Below are positions 51,865 through 61,485 of a stretch of DNA of 64,000 nt, piece by piece (position 1 is the first letter of the stretch; each line of letters opens with the position of its first letter). Origin of the DNA: Muribaculaceae bacterium (lineage in GTDB: Bacteria > Bacteroidota > Bacteroidia > Bacteroidales > Muribaculaceae); contig JAFYNZ010000033.1 in the NCBI GenBank assembly GCA_017547845.1, positions 1 through 64,000 of the forward strand, read 5' to 3'. Under the pieces are notes generated by a model. That model did no database searches and had not been told where the DNA came from. It saw nothing but the letters and a program-made list of their open reading frames with translations. The translations under genes and the position numbers were made by a program.

Positions 51865-53079
51865 ATGGATCAAATCAAATTAGATACTATCGAAGAGGCT
51901 CTCGAGGACTTCAGAGAGGGCAAAATTGTGATCGTTGTAGACGATGAAGACCGCGAAAATGAGGGCGACCTCATCGTGGCGGCTGAGAAAATCACTCCTG
52001 AGCAAGTCAATTTCATGCTCAAGAATGCGCGTGGCGTGCTTTGCGTGCCTATCACCATCTCTCGTTGCAAGGAGCTCAACCTTGAGCCACAAGTGGGCGA
52101 CAACACATCGGTGCTCGGCACTCCGTTTACCGTGACTGTCGATAAACTCGAGGGTTGCTCTACAGGTGTTTCTATCCAAGACCGTGCGGCGACTATCCGC
52201 GCTCTTGCTGACCCTGCATCGCGTCCTGAAACTTTCGGTCGTCCGGGCCACATCAACCCTCTTTATGCTCAAGACAATGGCGTACTCGCTCGCACAGGTC
52301 ACACCGAAGCATCTGTCGACCTTGCACGTCTTGCTGGCCTCCAACCGGCTGCTGCGCTTATGGAAATCATGAGCGACGACGGCTCGATGGCTCGTCTCCC
52401 TGAGTTGCGTCAGAAGGCTGACGAGTGGGGCATGAAGCTCATCTCTATCGCTGACCTCGTGGCTTATCGCATCAAGCAAGAGTCGCTTGTCGATATCGGT
52501 GAAGAAGTAGATATGCCTACAAAATACGGCCATTTCCGTCTCATCCCATTCCGCCAGAAATCAAACGGCCTCGAACACGTTGCTCTCATCAAGGGCGACA
52601 TCAGTGGCGATGAACCGGTGCTCGTCAGAGTGCACTCAAGCTGCATGACAGGCGATATCTTCGGTTCATTCCGTTGCGAATGCGGCGACCAGCTCAAACT
52701 CGCTATGCAACGCATCGAGCAAGAAGGTCGTGGCGCTATCATCTACCTCAACCAGGAAGGTCGTGGCATCGGATTGATGAACAAGATGAAGGCCTACAAG
52801 CTCCAAGAAGAGGGTATGGACACTGTCGATGCCAATCTTTGCCTCGGATTTAAAGCTGACGAGCGTGACTATGGTGTCGGTGCCAACATTCTCCACAAAC
52901 TCGGTATCACAAAGATGCGTCTGATGAGCAACAACCCTATCAAGCGCGTCGGTCTCGAAGGCTACGGCATTGAGGTGGTGGAAAATGTGCCTCTCGAAGT
53001 GCAGCCAAACGAGTACAATCGCAACTATATGAGCACTAAGAAGAATCGTATGGGTCACGATCTTCATCATGTAGAATAA
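51865..53079 (+). CDS. ribBA: Bifunctional DHBP synthase / GTP cyclohydrolase II
   Basis: A 404-residue fusion enzyme for riboflavin synthesis. The N-terminal RibB domain (about 1-203) converts ribulose 5-phosphate to DHBP and has [18 protein letters not shown] (metal-binding Glu), [25 protein letters not shown] and SVDLARLAG. The C-terminal RibA domain (about 210-404) opens the GTP ring and has the zinc cysteines in [20 protein letters not shown] and the catalytic [20 protein letters not shown]. Both halves are complete. The S9 peptidase gene starts 20 bases downstream, so read-through is possible. Confidence 0.95.
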   Translation: MDQIKLDTIEEALEDFREGKIVIVVDDEDRENEGDLIVAAEKITPEQVNFMLKNARGVLCVPITISRCKELNLEPQVGDNTSVLGTPFTVTVDKLEGCSTGVSIQDRAATIRALADPASRPETFGRPGHINPLYAQDNGVLARTGHTEASVDLARLAGLQPAAALMEIMSDDGSMARLPELRQKADEWGMKLISIADLVAYRIKQESLVDIGEEVDMPTKYGHFRLIPFRQKSNGLEHVALIKGDISGDEPVLVRVHSSCMTGDIFGSFRCECGDQLKLAMQRIEQEGRGAIIYLNQEGRGIGLMNKMKAYKLQEEGMDTVDANLCLGFKADERDYGVGANILHKLGITKMRLMSNNPIKRVGLEGYGIEVVENVPLEVQPNEYNRNYMSTKKNRMGHDLHHVE

Positions 53080-53099
53080 TATCTAAATCTTATATCACA

Positions 53100-55973
53100 A
53101 TGAAAAAAGTATTGTTTTTGATTGCTACATTGCTATGCATGACAGCTGTCAACGCCAATGCCAAGAAGGTGTTGGACCACTCGTCGTTTGACGATTGGAA
53201 GTCGGTGGCTATCGGCGAAGTAGCTAAAGACGGTTCTTGGGCTGTGTATGCTGTCAACCCTCAAGAAGGCGACGGTGTGCTTACATTCCGTAACGTAAAG
53301 ACAGGTCGCGAAATCACTATCCCTCGCGGCTATCGTCCACAATTCTCCGACAATTCTCGTTGGGCTGTGGCTCTCATCAAGCCTTTCTATCAAGACACTC
53401 GCAAGGCGAAAATCGACAAGAAGAAAGACTTCGATATGCCTCAGGACTCTTTGGCTATCGTTGACCTTAAAAGTGGCAATGTCACTAAAATCGCTCGCGT
53501 CAGCTCGTATAAGCTTGGCGTTAAGGGTGGCGAATGGCTTGCCTACCTTTCTTCCGACACAACTTTGATTAAGCCTAAAGCTCTCAAGGATAAAAAGTCG
53601 GGTCAACCATTGGTCGTGCGTAATCTTGCCGATGGCTCACAAAAGGTGATTGATTGGGTTAAGGAATACACTCTCTCAAAGAATGGTGTTCGCCTTGCCG
53701 CTACCATCAAACCTCACTCTTCTGATAGCGTTGCTACCGATGCTGTGGTGATGATGCTTCTCCCTGACACTACTGTCATTAAAGTCGACGAGAAGAAATG
53801 TTTCTACACTCTTCCTGTCTTCAACGAAGATGCTTCGAAGATGGCATTCACACTCTCTAACGACTCAGCAGAGTCAGGCACTAAGCGTGCTCAACTCATG
53901 CTCACTACCATCAACGGCAACCAGGTCGACACTGAAGAAATCTCTGTCGTAAAGACTAAACGCCTCGGTGCAATTCCTAATCTCCGTCAGCCAAAAATCG
54001 ATGACGAAAGCAAGCGCGACTCTATCAACGCTGCTATGCGTGAACGCATTGCCAAACTCGCGGGCGACTCGCTCTTCATCAATCAGTATTCTAAGCCACG
54101 TTTCTCTGAAAATGGTCGTCGTCTCATCATCGGCGTTGCTCCTGAAGTTGCTCCTGATGATACTACTATCGTGGATTTCGAACGTGCAGAACTCGACATC
54201 TGGCGTTGGGACGCTCCATTCACTCCTCCACAAGAAATTCGCATGCTCGACCAGATGCGCAAAGCGACTCTCCCTGTCGTTATCGACCTCGAGTCTAAGC
54301 GTGGCACCCTTATGAGTGCAAACGAACTCGAAGACATCGTAGCCGGCGACCGTTGGAACGCTGATTGGGCTCTCGTTCTCGACCCTACCGAACGCATCGT
54401 GCAACAACAATGGGACTACCTCGCTCCAATCAACGTTTATGCTATGAACGTTAATAGCGGTGAGCGTCGTCATGTCGGTGTGCTCCCTAAAGAGTCGGCT
54501 GAAATCTCACCATGCGGCAAATTTATCGTATGGTATGACGAACGCAACTACTATGCATACGAAATCGCTTCAGGCAAAACCGTATGCATGACTGTCAACT
54601 TCCCTCATCCTGTTTGGGACGAAGACCAAGATGTGCCTATGCAACGCATGCCTTACGGCACTATGGGCTGGATGGAAGACGACCGTGCTCTCCTTATCTA
54701 CGACCGCCACGATATCTGGCAACTCGATCCGACCGGTCAGACTCAAGCTGTCTGCATCACTGCAGGCGAAGGCCGTAAGACCAACCGTCGCTTCACCTAC
54801 ATCAATACCGACAGTGAAAAGCGTTTCATCAACGCCGGCGATGAGGTATTGCTTCGAGTATTCGACTATACTACTAAGGAAAACGGCTATGCTACACTCA
54901 AGATGGGAAAAGCTGCTGCTCCTCAAATCAAGGTCATCGACAAATATCAATTCACACGCCTCCAAAAGGCTAAGAATGCTCCGGTCTATGTATATCAAAA
55001 GGCCAACTTCAGCACATCGCCTGATGTGTGGGTAGCTCCTAAGGGCGACTTCCAAAAGGCGACAAAGGTGACTGATGCCAACCCTCAGATGAAGGAATAC
55101 AATTGGGGTACAGCCGAACTCGTAAAATGGTATGCCTACAATGGTCGTCTCACTGAAGGTGTGCTCTATCTTCCTGAAGACCTCGACCCAACTAAGAAAT
55201 ACCCAATGCTCGTAGTATTCTACGAACGCAACTCTGAAGAGCTCTATGCTCACTACACAATGGAACCATCATGGAGCTGGGTTAACTACCCATTCTATGT
55301 AAGTCGTGGCTACGTAGTATTCGTGCCTGATGTGCACTATGCTCCGGGTATCCCTGGCGAAAGTGCCTACAACTACATCTGTAGTGGTGTCGAAGAACTC
55401 TGCGACCGTTTCGAATTTATCGACCGCGACCGCATCGGTATCGATGGCCAGTCATGGGGTGGTTATCAGACATCTTATCTCGTAACTCGCACCGATATGT
55501 TTGCTTGCGCAGGCTCGGGTGCACCGGTGTCAAACATGACATCAGCATTCGGTGGTATCCGTTGGGGTACAGGTGACTCTCGCCAAGGTCAATACGAACT
55601 CGGTCAGTCTCGTATCGGTCGCACACTTTGGGAAGCTCCTCAACTCTACATCGCCAACTCTCCACTCTTCTATGCCGATAGAGTCAACACTCCTCTCCTT
55701 ATCATGCACAACGACGATGACGGCGCAGTGCCATGGTATCAAGGTATCGAGTACTTTATGGCTCTCCGTCGACTCGAAAAGCCGGTGTGGATGCTCCAAT
55801 ATAACGGTGAAGCTCACAACATCCGTGCTCGCAAGAATCGCAAAGACATCACAATCCGTCTCCAACAATTCTTCGACCACTACCTCAAGGGCGAACCAAT
55901 GCCTGAGTGGATGAAAAACGGTATACCTATGACTCGCAAGGGTCAAGAAATGGGCACCGGCTACGCCGAATAA
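53100..55973 (+). CDS. Secreted S9-family peptidase (prolyl-oligopeptidase type)
   Basis: A 957-residue protein with signal peptide MKKVLFLIATLLCMTAVNANA. The N-terminal two thirds form a beta-propeller-like region of Asp-rich repeats, and the C-terminal alpha/beta hydrolase has GQSWGGYQTSYL (catalytic Ser), LLIMHNDDDGAVPWYQG (Asp) and EAHNIRARK (His). It is probably periplasmic and cleaves peptides, perhaps after proline or other residues. It is longer than typical DPP4 enzymes (about 720). It follows ribBA by 20 bases and ends at a strong terminator. Confidence 0.88.
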   Translation: MKKVLFLIATLLCMTAVNANAKKVLDHSSFDDWKSVAIGEVAKDGSWAVYAVNPQEGDGVLTFRNVKTGREITIPRGYRPQFSDNSRWAVALIKPFYQDTRKAKIDKKKDFDMPQDSLAIVDLKSGNVTKIARVSSYKLGVKGGEWLAYLSSDTTLIKPKALKDKKSGQPLVVRNLADGSQKVIDWVKEYTLSKNGVRLAATIKPHSSDSVATDAVVMMLLPDTTVIKVDEKKCFYTLPVFNEDASKMAFTLSNDSAESGTKRAQLMLTTINGNQVDTEEISVVKTKRLGAIPNLRQPKIDDESKRDSINAAMRERIAKLAGDSLFINQYSKPRFSENGRRLIIGVAPEVAPDDTTIVDFERAELDIWRWDAPFTPPQEIRMLDQMRKATLPVVIDLESKRGTLMSANELEDIVAGDRWNADWALVLDPTERIVQQQWDYLAPINVYAMNVNSGERRHVGVLPKESAEISPCGKFIVWYDERNYYAYEIASGKTVCMTVNFPHPVWDEDQDVPMQRMPYGTMGWMEDDRALLIYDRHDIWQLDPTGQTQAVCITAGEGRKTNRRFTYINTDSEKRFINAGDEVLLRVFDYTTKENGYATLKMGKAAAPQIKVIDKYQFTRLQKAKNAPVYVYQKANFSTSPDVWVAPKGDFQKATKVTDANPQMKEYNWGTAELVKWYAYNGRLTEGVLYLPEDLDPTKKYPMLVVFYERNSEELYAHYTMEPSWSWVNYPFYVSRGYVVFVPDVHYAPGIPGESAYNYICSGVEELCDRFEFIDRDRIGIDGQSWGGYQTSYLVTRTDMFACAGSGAPVSNMTSAFGGIRWGTGDSRQGQYELGQSRIGRTLWEAPQLYIANSPLFYADRVNTPLLIMHNDDDGAVPWYQGIEYFMALRRLEKPVWMLQYNGEAHNIRARKNRKDITIRLQQFFDHYLKGEPMPEWMKNGIPMTRKGQEMGTGYAE

Positions 55974-56005
55974 TCCGAACTGGACACACAATCTTAATAA
56001 TATTG

Positions 56006-56036
56006 AAGGCATTACTCTCATCAGAGTAGTGCCTTT
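56006..56036 (+). terminator. Terminator after the first S9 peptidase
   Basis: The arm AAGGCATTACTCT (56006-56018) pairs with AGAGTAGTGCCTT (56023-56035) with one G-U pair around a CATC loop, followed by TACTTTTGG. Confidence 0.75.
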
Positions 56037-56130
56037 ACTTTTGGCGAATGTGTTAATATGTGTCATAAATGTGTCGCTATGTCTGAAAAAAATTGTAATT
56101 TTGTGCTTTATTAGACAAAGATAGCAGAAT

Positions 56131-57102
56131 ATGTACTCCAAACGCTTTTTTACATCAATATTAATTGCAACTATTATGGCTATGTCGTCGATGTCGGCAT
56201 GGTCGTTGCGTCTTGAAAAGATCAAATATGGCGACTTCAGTAACTGGGTGACTCGCTCGATTACGGAGTCAAGTGTATTAGGTGGTAATACCAAGAAGGT
56301 CTACGAGATTGCTCCGACTCAGTCAATCGTGGGCAACAAACCATATCGCAATCTTGGCGGCTCACCATGGGCCACAAGTAATGTTTACGCAAAGGTGGCA
56401 GGTGTGGTCAAAGCATCGACCTCAGTGGTGCCTTTCGACCGTGGTGGTGGCAACAAGTGCGTCAAGATGTCGGCCATCATGGAAGAGGTCAAAGTGCTCG
56501 GTCTTATCAATATGGATGTGATGGTGCAAGGCACTATTTTCCTAGGACAGATTAACGAACCTATTTCATCGACTAAGACACCATATTCGAAAATGGAGAT
56601 GGGCATCCCTTACACTAAGCGTCCTGTCGCTTTGGTGTTTGACTACAAAGTAGATATGCCGGCAACCAACACTCGCATCAAATCGACCGGATTTGGCGCT
56701 CCAAAGACACTTCAAGGTCGCGACTGTGCAGAAGTTTACTGTCTGCTCCAACGTCGTTGGGAAGATAAGGACGGCAATATCTATGCCAAGCGTGTCGGCA
56801 CAGCTCGTGAACGCTACTATAAGTCAACAGGTTGGGTTAATGGCCACCAACTCAAGATTAACTATGGCGACATCACATCTAAGCCATTCTATAAGTCGTG
56901 GATGGGCTTGCTTTCCGGCGACAAAGCACCTTATGCAAAAAATTCTAAGGGTAAGATGGTGCCGGTCAACGAAGTAGGTTGGGATGCTCCTAATGCAACT
57001 CCTACCCACGTGATGGTGATGGCAAGTTGTGCAAGCGGTGTGCCTTTTATCGGTACTGAGGGCCTCACGCTATACTTCGACAACGTGGCCTTTGGATTCT
57101 AA
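56131..57102 (+). CDS. Secreted PCMD-like protein
   Basis: A 323-residue protein with a signal peptide (MYSKRFFTSILIATIMAMSS..., cleaved near residue 24). The body looks like the PCMD (putative carbohydrate metabolism) fold: GGGNKCVKMSAIMEEVKVLG, MGIPYTKRPVALVFDYKV and a late EGLTLYFDNVAFGF. I judge the PCMD match likely, not certain. Such proteins occur on cell surfaces of gut Bacteroidetes and may bind glycans. A TAATTTTG -7 box lies at 56096-56103 with a poor -33. It sits between two S9 peptidases on the same strand. Confidence 0.65.
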   Translation: MYSKRFFTSILIATIMAMSSMSAWSLRLEKIKYGDFSNWVTRSITESSVLGGNTKKVYEIAPTQSIVGNKPYRNLGGSPWATSNVYAKVAGVVKASTSVVPFDRGGGNKCVKMSAIMEEVKVLGLINMDVMVQGTIFLGQINEPISSTKTPYSKMEMGIPYTKRPVALVFDYKVDMPATNTRIKSTGFGAPKTLQGRDCAEVYCLLQRRWEDKDGNIYAKRVGTARERYYKSTGWVNGHQLKINYGDITSKPFYKSWMGLLSGDKAPYAKNSKGKMVPVNEVGWDAPNATPTHVMVMASCASGVPFIGTEGLTLYFDNVAFGF

Positions 57103-57199
57103 GAAGCGACCGAGAGTCAGAGAGATTAGTAGTTTCTGACACTTTGAAAAACAGCACACCTTTACTTATATAGAATTAAATCATAAAAAATATCAATCT

Positions 57200-59743
57200 A
57201 TGTTCCTAAACAGTAAAACATTTCTCGCAGCATTAGCACTTGTCGCAGGCTTATCGGCTAATGCAGAGGTCCAAAAGTTGACCGATTTTCGACAAAGAGA
57301 GGCGATAGAAGTGCGCACGCCGGTCATCAACGACAGCGTCACTCAAGATGGCTCTCGTTATGATGTGGCAAGTCTATTGCAATCATCGGTGGCAGCCGAT
57401 TTCGAGTATGCGGCAAAGGCACAAGCCGACACTGCAGGTGTCATCGCCCTCAGTCGTCCTGATCGTAACGCTTCGCTCCACATGCTTCAGACTCGCATTC
57501 GTGCCGAACGCTTCATGAAGGGCTCGCTCAAAGTCACCTCGACCGATCGCTTTGAAGTGCTTCTTGATGGCAAGTCTATCATGAGCAAGACCACTGTTCA
57601 AGACAGTATCAATGCTGAAAGTCTCTCAAAAGCAGAGCTTCGCCTCGAACCTGAGATCGACTATACGCTCGTAATCAAAGTGCTTTCAAACTCTTCAGAT
57701 AAGGCTCAGCCTACGCTCAGCGTGGAGTTCGAACCGGGCAATGACTACCAAGACATCGCATTCCATAGCGGTGCCGACATGTTGCGTCGTTTTGCAATGT
57801 GTGACGTGGCATTCGGCGAAAAGGGTGTCAATGTCAGTATCTCGCCTGATGGCAACTATCTTTTGACTCTCTTCAGAGCCAACTACTCAGTCGATCGTTC
57901 GCGTGCATATGCCACATTGACCGACCTTCGCACAGGCAAAGTCATCGACAACAATATGACTACCGACTGGTCGTGGATGCCTCGTGGTTCACGCCTCTAC
58001 AAGACTGTCAAGGCAGAAAATGGCCTCGACATCATTGTTAAGGACATCAAGACAGGTGCTCAGTCAGTGATAGCATGCAACGTGCCTGAAATAGACTTCT
58101 CATTCAGCCCTGATGAGAAAGCATTGTTCTACTATCACACCGAAGAGGGTGTCGCTGAGCAAGGTCCTATGCGCCGTTATGTCAATCCCGACGACCGTAT
58201 CCCGGGCAATCGCACAAGAAACTTCATCATGCGTTACGACCTCGCGACAGGACTTTCAGAGCGTTTGACTTTCGGCAATCGCAACACTATCATCTCCGAC
58301 ATCGCTCCTGACAGCCAACGCCTTGTCTATCTCTCATATCGCGACAACCCGACAAAGCGTCCATTTACAGAAATTTCGCTTTACGAACTTGATCTCAATA
58401 CATTGGCTGTCGACACAATCGTAGCCAACACCGGTTTCATCAGCGAAGCTTTCTACTCGCCTGATGGCAAGCAATTGCTCATCATCGGCAGTGCGGCTGC
58501 ATTCGATGGCCTCGGTAAGAATTGTGGCGAGCACCCTATTCCTAACGACTTCGACAATCAGGCTTACATCATGGACATCGCAACTCGCGAAGTCAAAGCC
58601 ATAAGCCGTGATTTCAATCCTAATATCGACGGAATGGTCAGCTGGAACAAGGCTGACGGCAAGATTTACTTCCGTGGTGAAGATGGTTTCTATTCTCGCA
58701 TCTTTGCCTACGATCCTAAGACCGGCAATTATGATCAATTGCCTATCGAGGTCGACAACGTGAATGCATTCAGCATCGGCAAAGAGAAGGCGTCACAGAT
58801 TGCCTATATCGGTCAAGGTTATGATCATGCCGGCGTAGTATATCTTTACGACCTCAAAAAGCGTAGCAATCGTTTGCTTGCCGATCCATTCAAAAAGACA
58901 CTCGATCAAATCAATCTTGCGACCGACAAAGTATGGCAGTTCACATCGTCAGACGGTACACTCATCGATGGCGTACTTTGCTTCCCACCTGACTTTGATG
59001 AGACAAAGAAATATCCGTTGATTGTATATTATTATGGTGGTACAAGCCCATCTGATCGCTCTATCCATCACCCTTATACTCCTCAGATGTTTGCGGCACG
59101 CGACTATGTGGTCTACGTTCTCAACCCAAGTGGTACGACAGGTTATGGTCAAGAGTTCTCGGCTCGCCACGTCAACGCATGGGGTAAGCGCACTGCCGAC
59201 GAAATCATCGAAGGTGTTAAGAAACTCGTCGCTGAGTCGCCATTCATCGACGCTGAAAAGATTGGCTGTATCGGTGCATCATACGGAGGCTTTATGACAC
59301 AATATCTCCAGACAAAGACCGACATCTTTGCTGCTGCAGTGTCTCACGCCGGCATCTCTAACGTGACAAGTTACTGGGGTGAAGGTTTTTGGGGCTATAG
59401 TTACAACAGCGTGGCCGCTGCCGACTCATATCCTTGGACCGACCCTCAACTCTTCACAGAGCAAGGTTCGCTCTTCAATGCCGATAAGATCGACACACCA
59501 CTCCTTTTGCTTCACGGTACACACGACACCAACGTACCGGTCGGCGAAAGTATTCAGCTCTTCAATGCTCTCAAGATACTCGGTAAGGAAGTGGAATTCA
59601 TCACAGTCGATGGCGAAGACCACGTTATCGTCAACTATACGAAGCGTCTCCCTTGGCACAACACCATCATGGCATGGTTTGCTAAATGGTTGCAAGACGA
59701 CTCTAAGTGGTGGGACGACCTCTACCCAAAACGCCATATGTAA
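57200..59743 (+). CDS. Secreted S9-family peptidase (dipeptidyl-peptidase type)
   Basis: An 847-residue protein with signal peptide MFLNSKTFLAALALVAGLSANA. A seven-bladed propeller-like region (about 180-600) precedes the hydrolase domain with GASYGGFMTQYLQTKTDIFA (catalytic Ser), LLLLHGTHDTNVPVGES (Asp) and DGEDHVIVNYTKR (His). The YYYGGTSPSD and YVLNPSGTTGYGQEF motifs are those of DPP-type S9 enzymes. It is likely periplasmic. It differs clearly from the S9 enzyme 3 kb upstream, so it is not a recent duplicate. A small lipoprotein gene follows by 26 bases. Confidence 0.9.
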   Translation: MFLNSKTFLAALALVAGLSANAEVQKLTDFRQREAIEVRTPVINDSVTQDGSRYDVASLLQSSVAADFEYAAKAQADTAGVIALSRPDRNASLHMLQTRIRAERFMKGSLKVTSTDRFEVLLDGKSIMSKTTVQDSINAESLSKAELRLEPEIDYTLVIKVLSNSSDKAQPTLSVEFEPGNDYQDIAFHSGADMLRRFAMCDVAFGEKGVNVSISPDGNYLLTLFRANYSVDRSRAYATLTDLRTGKVIDNNMTTDWSWMPRGSRLYKTVKAENGLDIIVKDIKTGAQSVIACNVPEIDFSFSPDEKALFYYHTEEGVAEQGPMRRYVNPDDRIPGNRTRNFIMRYDLATGLSERLTFGNRNTIISDIAPDSQRLVYLSYRDNPTKRPFTEISLYELDLNTLAVDTIVANTGFISEAFYSPDGKQLLIIGSAAAFDGLGKNCGEHPIPNDFDNQAYIMDIATREVKAISRDFNPNIDGMVSWNKADGKIYFRGEDGFYSRIFAYDPKTGNYDQLPIEVDNVNAFSIGKEKASQIAYIGQGYDHAGVVYLYDLKKRSNRLLADPFKKTLDQINLATDKVWQFTSSDGTLIDGVLCFPPDFDETKKYPLIVYYYGGTSPSDRSIHHPYTPQMFAARDYVVYVLNPSGTTGYGQEFSARHVNAWGKRTADEIIEGVKKLVAESPFIDAEKIGCIGASYGGFMTQYLQTKTDIFAAAVSHAGISNVTSYWGEGFWGYSYNSVAAADSYPWTDPQLFTEQGSLFNADKIDTPLLLLHGTHDTNVPVGESIQLFNALKILGKEVEFITVDGEDHVIVNYTKRLPWHNTIMAWFAKWLQDDSKWWDDLYPKRHM

Positions 59744-59769
59744 TCAACCCTTTTACATAGAAAGTCGAT

Positions 59770-60087
59770 ATGACAAAATCACGATACATCATCCTTCCGC
59801 TTCTCCTTGCTCTGTGTCTTGTGGCATGTGGGCAAGGTGGCGAAGAGAGTCAAGAGCCGATAACTGTAGAGTCTGCCATCGATGAAGGTCGAAGAGCGGC
59901 AAAAAGACTTGTGCATCAAGAATTTGAAGACTCTATGCAACTCCAGTTGGCGCTTCTTGAGGCTAAAGCCAAGCAAAGTCGCTACCTCATCGCAGGTGAT
60001 ACTGTGGCTGCGCAAGCTTTCGACACAGCGTTCGTCTCTCTGTTGCGATGTGTCAAACCCGAGCTTGCGACAATCCTTGAACGATGA
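59770..60087 (+). CDS. Small putative lipoprotein
   Basis: A 105-residue protein with signal MTKSRYIILPLLLALCLVAC and lipobox LVAC near residue 20. The mature part is mainly helical (VESAIDEGRRAAKRLVHQEF, LALLEAKAKQSRYLIAGDTV) with coiled-coil character. No domain is recognised. It lies 26 bases after the S9 peptidase and is probably in the same transcript. Function is unknown. Confidence 0.7.
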   Translation: MTKSRYIILPLLLALCLVACGQGGEESQEPITVESAIDEGRRAAKRLVHQEFEDSMQLQLALLEAKAKQSRYLIAGDTVAAQAFDTAFVSLLRCVKPELATILER

Positions 60088-60138
60088 GCGAGTGTGAGTG
60101 TTCTTAAAACATAACTACCCAACATCTTCCAAATAAAT

Positions 60139-60168
60139 GAGGCAGAATTCCGACGAGAATTCTGCCTC
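60139..60168. terminator. Hairpin between convergent lipoprotein and glpR genes
   Basis: GAGGCAGAATTC (60139-60150) pairs perfectly with GAATTCTGCCTC (60157-60168). Placed between two converging genes it could stop both transcripts, although T runs are weak. Confidence 0.65.
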
Positions 60169-60227
60169 TACAATTTTGGTGAAATTTGATTAACTTCTGT
60201 TTGACCTATTGACTCACCACATGCGCA

Positions 60228-61004
60228 TCAGATGCTATCGACATCAGCAATGGTCAGACGGATGCCCATGTCGGTGATGTGTTTAGCATATGCATCCGGT
60301 ATGTTTCTATCAGTGATGATATGATCGACATCTTCGATGCCACATATTCGGCTGAAACCACGCTTGCCAAATTTAGATGAGTCGGCTAAAACGATAGTCT
60401 TGGCAGCTGCATTCATCATGACACGGTTGAGCTGAGCTTCCATAAGGTTGGTGGTGGTAAGCCCAAAATCGATATCAATACCATCGACACCTAAAAACAG
60501 CTTGCTGCAAGCGAAGTCTGCCAAACACATTTCTGCATATTTTCCGACCACAGTCAGCGAGCTGTGTCGTAAGAAACCTCCGAGCTGAATGATGTCAAAC
60601 TTGTCGTTTTGGCAAAGGATTTCGGAGACAGTCATCGAAGCGCTGATTACAGTGAGCAGGTCTTTAGTGACCAATTCGCGAGCCAAAGCAGTCACGCTTG
60701 AGCCTGAGGCGATGATAATCGATTCTTTATCATTGACAATGCTTGCACCAAGACGAGCTATCGCTTGCTTCTCATTGATAAAAAGTTTCTCCTTCTCATT
60801 GACAGAACGATTGCTCATATATGGGTCGATAAGCATCGCCTTGCCGTGATTGCGATAAAGTTTCTTTTGTTTTTCGAGTTCGGTGAGGTCCTTACGTATT
60901 GTTACGGATGACACTTTCAATGCATCAGATAGCTCAGTCACAGCGATTGAGCCATTTTTCATGAGAAGATTCATGATTGCAGAGTGTCGTTCGTTTTTTG
61001 TCAT
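60228..61004 (-). CDS. glpR: DeoR/GlpR-family transcription regulator
   Basis: A 258-residue regulator. The N-terminal DeoR helix-turn-helix (MTKNERHSAIMNLLMKNGSI then VTELSDALKVSSVTIRKDL) precedes a sugar-phosphate sensor domain (DeoRC) with SIIIASGSSVTALARELV, KLFLGVDGIDIDFGLTT and MMNAAAKTIVLADSSKFGKR. ATG 61004 is chosen because homology begins at MTKNER; an ATG 33 bases upstream is possible. It faces away from glpA across 480 bases of regulatory DNA, so it most likely represses the glycerol-3-phosphate genes until glycerol phosphate is present. The gene symbol rests on that context. Confidence 0.85.
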   Translation of the reverse strand: MTKNERHSAIMNLLMKNGSIAVTELSDALKVSSVTIRKDLTELEKQKKLYRNHGKAMLIDPYMSNRSVNEKEKLFINEKQAIARLGASIVNDKESIIIASGSSVTALARELVTKDLLTVISASMTVSEILCQNDKFDIIQLGGFLRHSSLTVVGKYAEMCLADFACSKLFLGVDGIDIDFGLTTTNLMEAQLNRVMMNAAAKTIVLADSSKFGKRGFSRICGIEDVDHIITDRNIPDAYAKHITDMGIRLTIADVDSI

Positions 61005-61485
61005 GTTATTAGGTGTTTTGGTTGGTGTTGCATGCAAAATTAGTCAAAATATCGCGAAAAATTGCCATTTTGGATATTAATAAAAGTTAATCTATAAACT
61101 TATTTTATTGTATTGAAGCAAATTGACCTAATTAGAGGGAGTTAATGCATTGTGCTGACAAAATGCTACGTCTCCGAGTCTGCTATAGGTGATATTCGGG
61201 TGATTTCGTTTCGAAATAAACGATATTCCTTGTCGAAACAGCAATCTGTGTGAAACAATATTGCAATTCTGTTGCGTTTTTGTGAAAAGAGTGTCAAAAT
61301 TCGGTAACATTAATCTAAAAGGTAGAAAAATATCTTAAAAAATCTTTGTCTGAAATTTGTAATATTAAAAAACATTATCTAACTTTGCTTTCGATTTAAA
61401 AGTTGTGTAGTTTTGAACATAAATTCCAAACTCTCAATTTATGCAAAAATGCGAAAATAATCAACACTTATTAAAAATAAATACT
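61005..61485. other. Divergent glpR-glpA regulatory region
   Basis: No gene is visible. It contains TTTCGAAA (61209-61216), the inverted repeat GTTTCGA (61208-61214) and TCGAAAC (61233-61239), further TTTCG/CGAAA words near 61203 and 61391, a TAATTTTG -7 box for glpR (61042-61035, minus) and the glpA promoter (61356-61387). DeoR-family proteins often bind such TTTCG/CGAAA words. Confidence 0.5.
61356..61387 (+). promoter_or_regulatory. Promoter of glpA
   Basis: TTTG (61356-61359), 20-base spacer, TAACTTTG (61380-61387). Transcription should begin near 61394, about 90 bases before the preferred start codon. Confidence 0.85.
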
